Below, in pieces: positions 13,404 through 16,909 of a stretch of DNA of 16,909 nt. Origin of the DNA: SKVR01 sp041642035 (GTDB taxonomy: Bacteria; Bacteroidota; Bacteroidia; Bacteroidales; UBA7960); the NCBI GenBank assembly GCA_041642035.1, contig JBEPXC010000062.1:1-16909 (forward strand), in the 5' to 3' direction. The position numbers and the translations under genes were made by a program. The stretch's first letter is position 1. The number at the start of each line of letters is the position of its first letter. Below the pieces are notes generated by a model. It did not search any database and was not told where the DNA came from. It was given only the letters and a program-made list of their open reading frames with translations.

Positions 13404-14871
13404 GATTTTGTGTTATTCGTTCAACAACCAGTTTTGAGCTGATCACTGCCATTGGCAGTCCTGTACCGGGTATGGTGCTGGCACCAACATAGTAAACATT
13501 ATGATATTTCTCATCAAAGTTTTTGGGTCTAAACCCTCCGGTTTGCATTATACTGTGGCCCAACCCTAATCCACTACCTTTGTAAAGATTGAAGGATTTT
13601 GCCCAATCCAGCGGCGTTAATACCGTTTGAGAGATAATGTGTTTATGAAGATCAATATTCATTCTTTCTGAAAGGTCGGAGATGATATTATGAACGATCT
13701 CATCCTTATCAGACCAATCAGGTTTAAATCGCAAATCAGGCACCGGACATAGTACAAATATGCTGTCGTGGCCTTCGGGAGCACTCCCAGGGTCGCTTCG
13801 TGATACTACATTGACATAATAGTATGGTTTATCAAAAGTAACAGAGTTTTTGAATACATTTCGTGAATATTCCTCAAAATTATTACCCAGAAAATAATTG
13901 TGAAGTGGTACATTGGGAATCTTCTTGTCTATCCCTAGATATAAGGTCAAAGGAGCAAGTGTCCACTGCATTTTATCCAGTTTATCCTCATTGAAATCAG
14001 TACGATTAAAGATTTTCCCCCTGAAGAATGCTGCATCGCTGTTGACCAGGTAAATGTTGGCTCCCCACTCCTTTCCGTTCTGATCGATAAAAGACTTAAG
14101 GGTGTTGCTTTCTTCGCGATAGTCAACAATCTCAGTGTTGTAATGTATGGTTATGTTTCTTTTTTTAAGTTCATTCAGCAAACCTTCGACTATTTTGTAC
14201 ATTCCTCCTTTTACATTGTGGTAACCATCGTGCACCAGTTCGGTGTAAGAGAGGATCGAATATATAGCCGGAGTATCGAATGGTGTGGCACCCAGAAAGA
14301 AAGCTACCAGCGAAAAGATCTCTTTTACTTCGCGTGAAACGAAATATTTGTTCATCTCATCCCAAACAGATTGCCATATCCGGGGAGCATATTTGGGAGG
14401 GACAGTGGCCATGGCCAGTAAATAGTCCCAAATGTTATTGTAATTACGCTTGAGTATTTTAAACTCAACATCGTGGAAAAAACGGCCGGCGGAATTAAGG
14501 AATCTTTCCATTTTCTCCTTAAAATGTGGCTCAATATCCTTAAATTCTTCAGCAAGCTTGTCGAGGTCTTTATAGATGAAGTATTTTCTTTCAGAGCCTC
14601 TGAAATTAACGGCATAGAGAATGTCCATGTCCTGAAAAGTGAAGGGCATCTCAATTTTAACATCCCTAATGAATTCATCAAACTCATAGGTCATACTAAA
14701 AAAGGTGGGTCCCATATCGAAGGTAAACCCGTCCTTTTTTATTTGGTTAAGGCGTCCTCCGGCCTTTGTATGCTTCTCCAGCAATTCTACAGTACACCCT
14801 CTTTGTGCCAGACGTAATGCTGATGTCAGGCCTCCCAATCCCGCACCGATTATTAAAACCCGATGGTCCAT
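13384..14871 (-). CDS. crtI: Phytoene desaturase (CrtI family)
   Basis: The 495-residue flavoenzyme should desaturate phytoene stepwise towards lycopene at the membrane. It has VLIIGAGLGGLTSALRLA (G9, G11, G14) for FAD binding, then AGGRLNQI, FDMGPTFFSM, GGMYKIVEGL at about residues 228-237, and the C-terminal CrtI signature (VYYVGASTIPGTGLPMAV). It is first in the minus-strand group and directly coupled to crtB by a 20-base overlap, the standard crtI-crtB arrangement, which is why it is taken as the phytoene desaturase and the other paralogue as CrtD. The upstream 180 bases are AT-rich and shared with divergent cruF. The number of desaturation steps cannot be read from sequence. Confidence 0.9.
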   Translation of the reverse strand: MDHRVLIIGAGLGGLTSALRLAQRGCTVELLEKHTKAGGRLNQIKKDGFTFDMGPTFFSMTYEFDEFIRDVKIEMPFTFQDMDILYAVNFRGSERKYFIYKDLDKLAEEFKDIEPHFKEKMERFLNSAGRFFHDVEFKILKRNYNNIWDYLLAMATVPPKYAPRIWQSVWDEMNKYFVSREVKEIFSLVAFFLGATPFDTPAIYSILSYTELVHDGYHNVKGGMYKIVEGLLNELKKRNITIHYNTEIVDYREESNTLKSFIDQNGKEWGANIYLVNSDAAFFRGKIFNRTDFNEDKLDKMQWTLAPLTLYLGIDKKIPNVPLHNYFLGNNFEEYSRNVFKNSVTFDKPYYYVNVVSRSDPGSAPEGHDSIFVLCPVPDLRFKPDWSDKDEIVHNIISDLSERMNIDLHKHIISQTVLTPLDWAKSFNLYKGSGLGLGHSIMQTGGFRPKNFDEKYHNVYYVGASTIPGTGLPMAVISSKLVVERITQNHGLIYS

Positions 14872-15052
14872 ATTTGTGTAAATTTCAGATATATTAATGT
14901 TAGAACAAGTAAAAGAAGAAAAAGTTGAACAAAATAAAAATATAACTTGTTTGTGAATGAGTGGAAGATAACGAGAATTAAATTAAAACCATTTTATAAT
15001 TTTGGTGTTTCAATATGAAAAATCTAAATTTATACGCTAAAGATATGTGCAA
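14872..15052. promoter_or_regulatory. Divergent promoter region between crtI and cruF
   Basis: This AT-rich gap separates the two divergent carotenoid groups. On the plus strand TAATTTTG (14997-15004) is a perfect TAnnTTTG box about 50 bases before cruF. On the minus strand no perfect box is found; TATTTTG-like T-rich stretches near 14930-14940 are one base short of the consensus. No regulator gene (MerR/CarH or similar) is adjacent. Confidence 0.5.
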
Positions 15053-15703
15053 ATGTTGAAAATGATAACGCAAGCTAAAACGGAAACAAAAATTAATATT
15101 TTTCTTGTTATTTTTTTTGCTGTGGGAGCTTTAGGCCTTGGGTTAGGTGCAACACGTGATTTCTTTATCGGGCTAATGCCATTTTCAATATTACTGGGTA
15201 TTGTTTTAATGTTTTGGATGCACAACTCCTGGCAGATCAAACAGGTTTTAGTATTCCTGTTGATTGCATTGTTGGGATTCTTTTTTGAGTTAGCAGGGGT
15301 GCTTACGGGAGAGATATTTGGAAATTACTCTTACGGACGTGCTTTGGGTTTTAAGCTATGGGGAACGCCTCCTATGATAGGATTAAACTGGTTGATGCTC
15401 GTATATGCGATTTTTGCAATAGTGAGTCGCTATAGAATCCATCGGGTCATTCAGGTCTTTGTGGGTGCATTGTTAATGGTAGGATATGATGTGGTGATGG
15501 AGCCTGTTGCCATGCAACTCGATATGTGGGATTGGAGAGGAGGCATAATACCCATGCAAAATTACATTGCCTGGTTTTTAATTAGCCTGCTTATGTTTTC
15601 CATTCTTCATCTTGCAAAGTTGAAATACACCAATAAGGTGGCTTCAACATTATTTTTTGTTCAGCTGGGATTTTTTCTTATCCTGAATGTTGTTTTTTCA
15701 TAA
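15053..15703 (+). CDS. cruF: Carotenoid 1',2'-hydratase family membrane protein (CruF, DUF422)
   Basis: The protein is about 216 residues with some seven hydrophobic helices. CruF-family motifs are visible, numbered from the GTG two codons upstream: ELAGVLTGEIFGNYSYG at about 81-97, GTPPMIGLNW at about 106-115, and DVVMEPVA with a following WDW at about 148-163, which carries the likely acidic catalytic residues. CruF adds water to the psi end of lycopene-type carotenoids, giving a tertiary 1'-hydroxyl that can be desaturated and glycosylated. The start is uncertain: a GTG at 15047, ATG at 15053 and ATG at 15062 are all in frame, none with a Shine-Dalgarno. A promoter box lies at 14997-15004. 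The next gene follows after 35 bases. Family call strong; exact substrate inferred from neighbours. Confidence 0.85.
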   Translation: MLKMITQAKTETKINIFLVIFFAVGALGLGLGATRDFFIGLMPFSILLGIVLMFWMHNSWQIKQVLVFLLIALLGFFFELAGVLTGEIFGNYSYGRALGFKLWGTPPMIGLNWLMLVYAIFAIVSRYRIHRVIQVFVGALLMVGYDVVMEPVAMQLDMWDWRGGIIPMQNYIAWFLISLLMFSILHLAKLKYTNKVASTLFFVQLGFFLILNVVFS

Positions 15704-15738
15704 AGCTCACCTGAGCAGCGCTTTTGTGAGGATGACTG

Positions 15739-16413
15739 ATGAGTAAGGTTATTGGTAATGCATGGTTTTATACAATGAAAGCAGGAGGAGAAATGATAAA
15801 AGCAAAACATTCGCTATGGTTTGATTCCATCTTCAATCTTTACATTTCATATGCTTATAAAAGACATTTCAAAAGAATAAATACGATAGGCACTTTTGAG
15901 GATAAAGGCTTACCTGTGCTGGTGCTTTGCAATCATATCGGTTGGTGGGATGGTTTTTGGATATTAAGATTGAACAAGAAGTTTCTGAAAAGACGTTTCC
16001 ATGTAATGATGCTCGATGAGCAATTGCGTAGGAATATGTTTTTACGGAAATTGGGTGCCTTTTCTATTCGCAAACGAAGCAGAGGTATGAGAGATAGCCT
16101 TGCGTATGCCTCAAATGTGTTAGATAATTCAGAGAATCTGCTGTTGTTTTTTCCTCAGGGAAAGTTTTACTCCCAGCATACCTTTCCGTTGGTTTTTGAG
16201 AAAGGTCTTGACCGGATTCTTTTGCCTTTGCAAAAGCCTGTTCAGGTGCTTATTGTGGTTCATCTGCTCGACTATTTTGCAGATCAGAAGCCAACACTAA
16301 GTCAGTATGTCTTTGGTCCAGAAGTTAAAGAAAGATATACCTCAGTGGAGTTGGAGGAACTATATAATAATTTCATGCACGACTGTCTTCAAAAACAAAG
16401 AAACCTTCAATGA
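15739..16413 (+). CDS. PlsC-like acyltransferase, probably acylating the carotenoid glycoside
   Basis: The 224-residue protein belongs to the lysophospholipid acyltransferase superfamily. NH66-I-G-W-W-D71 is the catalytic H-x4-D motif, and FFPQGKFYS at about 137-145 stands where most members have FPEG, so Gln replaces the usual Glu. There is no obvious membrane helix beyond amphipathic or hydrophobic patches. Its place between cruF and a glycosyltransferase resembles the CruC/CruD arrangement in green sulfur bacteria, where an acyltransferase puts a fatty acid on the sugar of a carotenoid glucoside. Ordinary phospholipid synthesis is an alternative. The ATG at 15739 is preferred, with GAGGA about ten bases upstream; in-frame ATGs at 15775 and 15793 are alternatives. 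Its stop overlaps the next ATG (ATGA), indicating one operon. Confidence 0.8.
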   Translation: MSKVIGNAWFYTMKAGGEMIKAKHSLWFDSIFNLYISYAYKRHFKRINTIGTFEDKGLPVLVLCNHIGWWDGFWILRLNKKFLKRRFHVMMLDEQLRRNMFLRKLGAFSIRKRSRGMRDSLAYASNVLDNSENLLLFFPQGKFYSQHTFPLVFEKGLDRILLPLQKPVQVLIVVHLLDYFADQKPTLSQYVFGPEVKERYTSVELEELYNNFMHDCLQKQRNLQ

Positions 16414-16909
16414 CTTATCTGGCTATTTTTGTATTTATATTTGCCCTGATTCGACTGCTGATTATAGCTTTCAATTATGGGCAGTGGCTTAAGCAAGGTG
16501 AAGTGCAGGAAACACCCCTTGTTTCTGTTCTTATTCCGGCTCGTAACGAAGAATCAAATATTGGCAGTATCTTAAGCGATATTCATGTGCACGATTATAA
16601 AAATCTGGAAGTTGTGGTTTATGATGATTTATCAGAGGACAAAACCTTTGAAATAGCACATTCGTTTGCTTTGAAAGATTCCCGTTTTCAGGTGGTTAAG
16701 GGAAAAACACTTCCTGGTGGGTGGATGGGCAAAAATCATGCTTGTCATCAGCTGTCTTTGCATGCACAAGGAGATTATCTATTGTTTCTTGATGCTGATG
16801 TGCATGTCAGAAAAGGTTTAATTAGAAATGCTGTTGTCGGAGCGAGGCGGCATCATCTTGATCTTCTTTCCATTTTTCCAGTACAGCAAATGAATACCTT
16901 GGCCGAAAG
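16410..16909 (+). CDS. Family 2 glycosyltransferase (CruC-like), 3'-truncated
   Basis: The frame starts at an ATG sharing ATGA with the acyltransferase stop and stays open to the window edge (about 166 codons), so the C-terminus is missing. An N-terminal hydrophobic helix (about residues 3-22) is followed by the GT-A core: VSVLIPARNEE (about 41-51), VVVYDDLSED (about 70-79), LPGGWMGKNHACHQ (about 104-117) and the metal-binding LFLDADV (about 128-134), then IFPVQQMNTLAE at the edge. The GGWxGKxxA phrase and the FPxQQMxTLAE ending are typical of carotenoid/hopanoid-associated GT2 enzymes such as CruC, which glycosylates hydroxylated carotenoids using an activated sugar. Together with cruF and the acyltransferase it predicts a carotenoid glycosyl ester. 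The sugar donor is not determinable. Confidence 0.85.
   Translation, partial: MTYLAIFVFIFALIRLLIIAFNYGQWLKQGEVQETPLVSVLIPARNEESNIGSILSDIHVHDYKNLEVVVYDDLSEDKTFEIAHSFALKDSRFQVVKGKTLPGGWMGKNHACHQLSLHAQGDYLLFLDADVHVRKGLIRNAVVGARRHHLDLLSIFPVQQMNTLAE

Noticed and set aside
1..16909. tRNA, rRNA, CRISPR array, intact insertion sequence or integrase
   Set aside because: No cloverleaf with a CCA/T-loop signature, no rRNA core sequence, no regularly spaced direct repeats, and no transposase or integrase motifs were seen on either strand.

Overview
The window comes from a member of the Bacteroidota, probably a free-living pigmented one. Four signs support this. TAnnTTTG -7 promoter boxes lie upstream of several genes, Shine-Dalgarno sequences are mostly weak or absent, there is a very large secreted protein with a type IX secretion-style C-terminus, and the carotenoid genes are arranged as in this phylum. 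Placement below phylum is not secure; an affiliation with the Bacteroidia or Cytophagia would fit.

Left part (1-2392): the end of a CDF metal-cation exporter is followed by a small module. It holds a short QueG-like double 4Fe-4S protein overlapping a Crp/Fnr-family regulator, then a two-helix DUF2892 membrane protein. Between regulator and DUF2892 gene lie two overlapping palindromes just upstream of a perfect TAnnTTTG box, which looks like a local operator/promoter. A hairpin-rich non-coding stretch (2393-2793) precedes a secreted DUF5694 protein (TraB/TIKI-like, tentative).

Middle part (3640-7552): an AT-rich island carries an overlapping two-gene pair, an uncharacterised ~260-residue protein plus a PIN-domain nuclease. 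This resembles a toxin-antitoxin operon with an unconventional partner and is the best candidate for an undescribed system here. Right behind it is a fossil joining a fragment of a maltose O-acetyltransferase-type protein to the C-terminus of a chloramphenicol acetyltransferase-type protein. Next come an intracellular YD-like repeat protein with its own clear promoter, a DUF5698/DUF2179 (UPF0316) membrane protein, and a 510-base gap with a cluster of short hairpins and a possible distant promoter.

Right part (7553-16909): a 1128-residue secreted beta-repeat protein is convergent with a carotenoid cluster. On the minus strand run crtI, crtB (overlapping) and a second desaturase best read as crtD. 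Divergently on the plus strand run cruF (carotenoid 1',2'-hydratase family), a PlsC-like acyltransferase and a family 2 glycosyltransferase cut by the window edge. Together they predict synthesis of lycopene-type carotenoid from GGPP, then end-group hydration, 3,4-desaturation, glycosylation and acylation, giving a membrane carotenoid glycoside ester. No GGPP synthase, cyclase, ketolase or hydroxylase is visible in the window.
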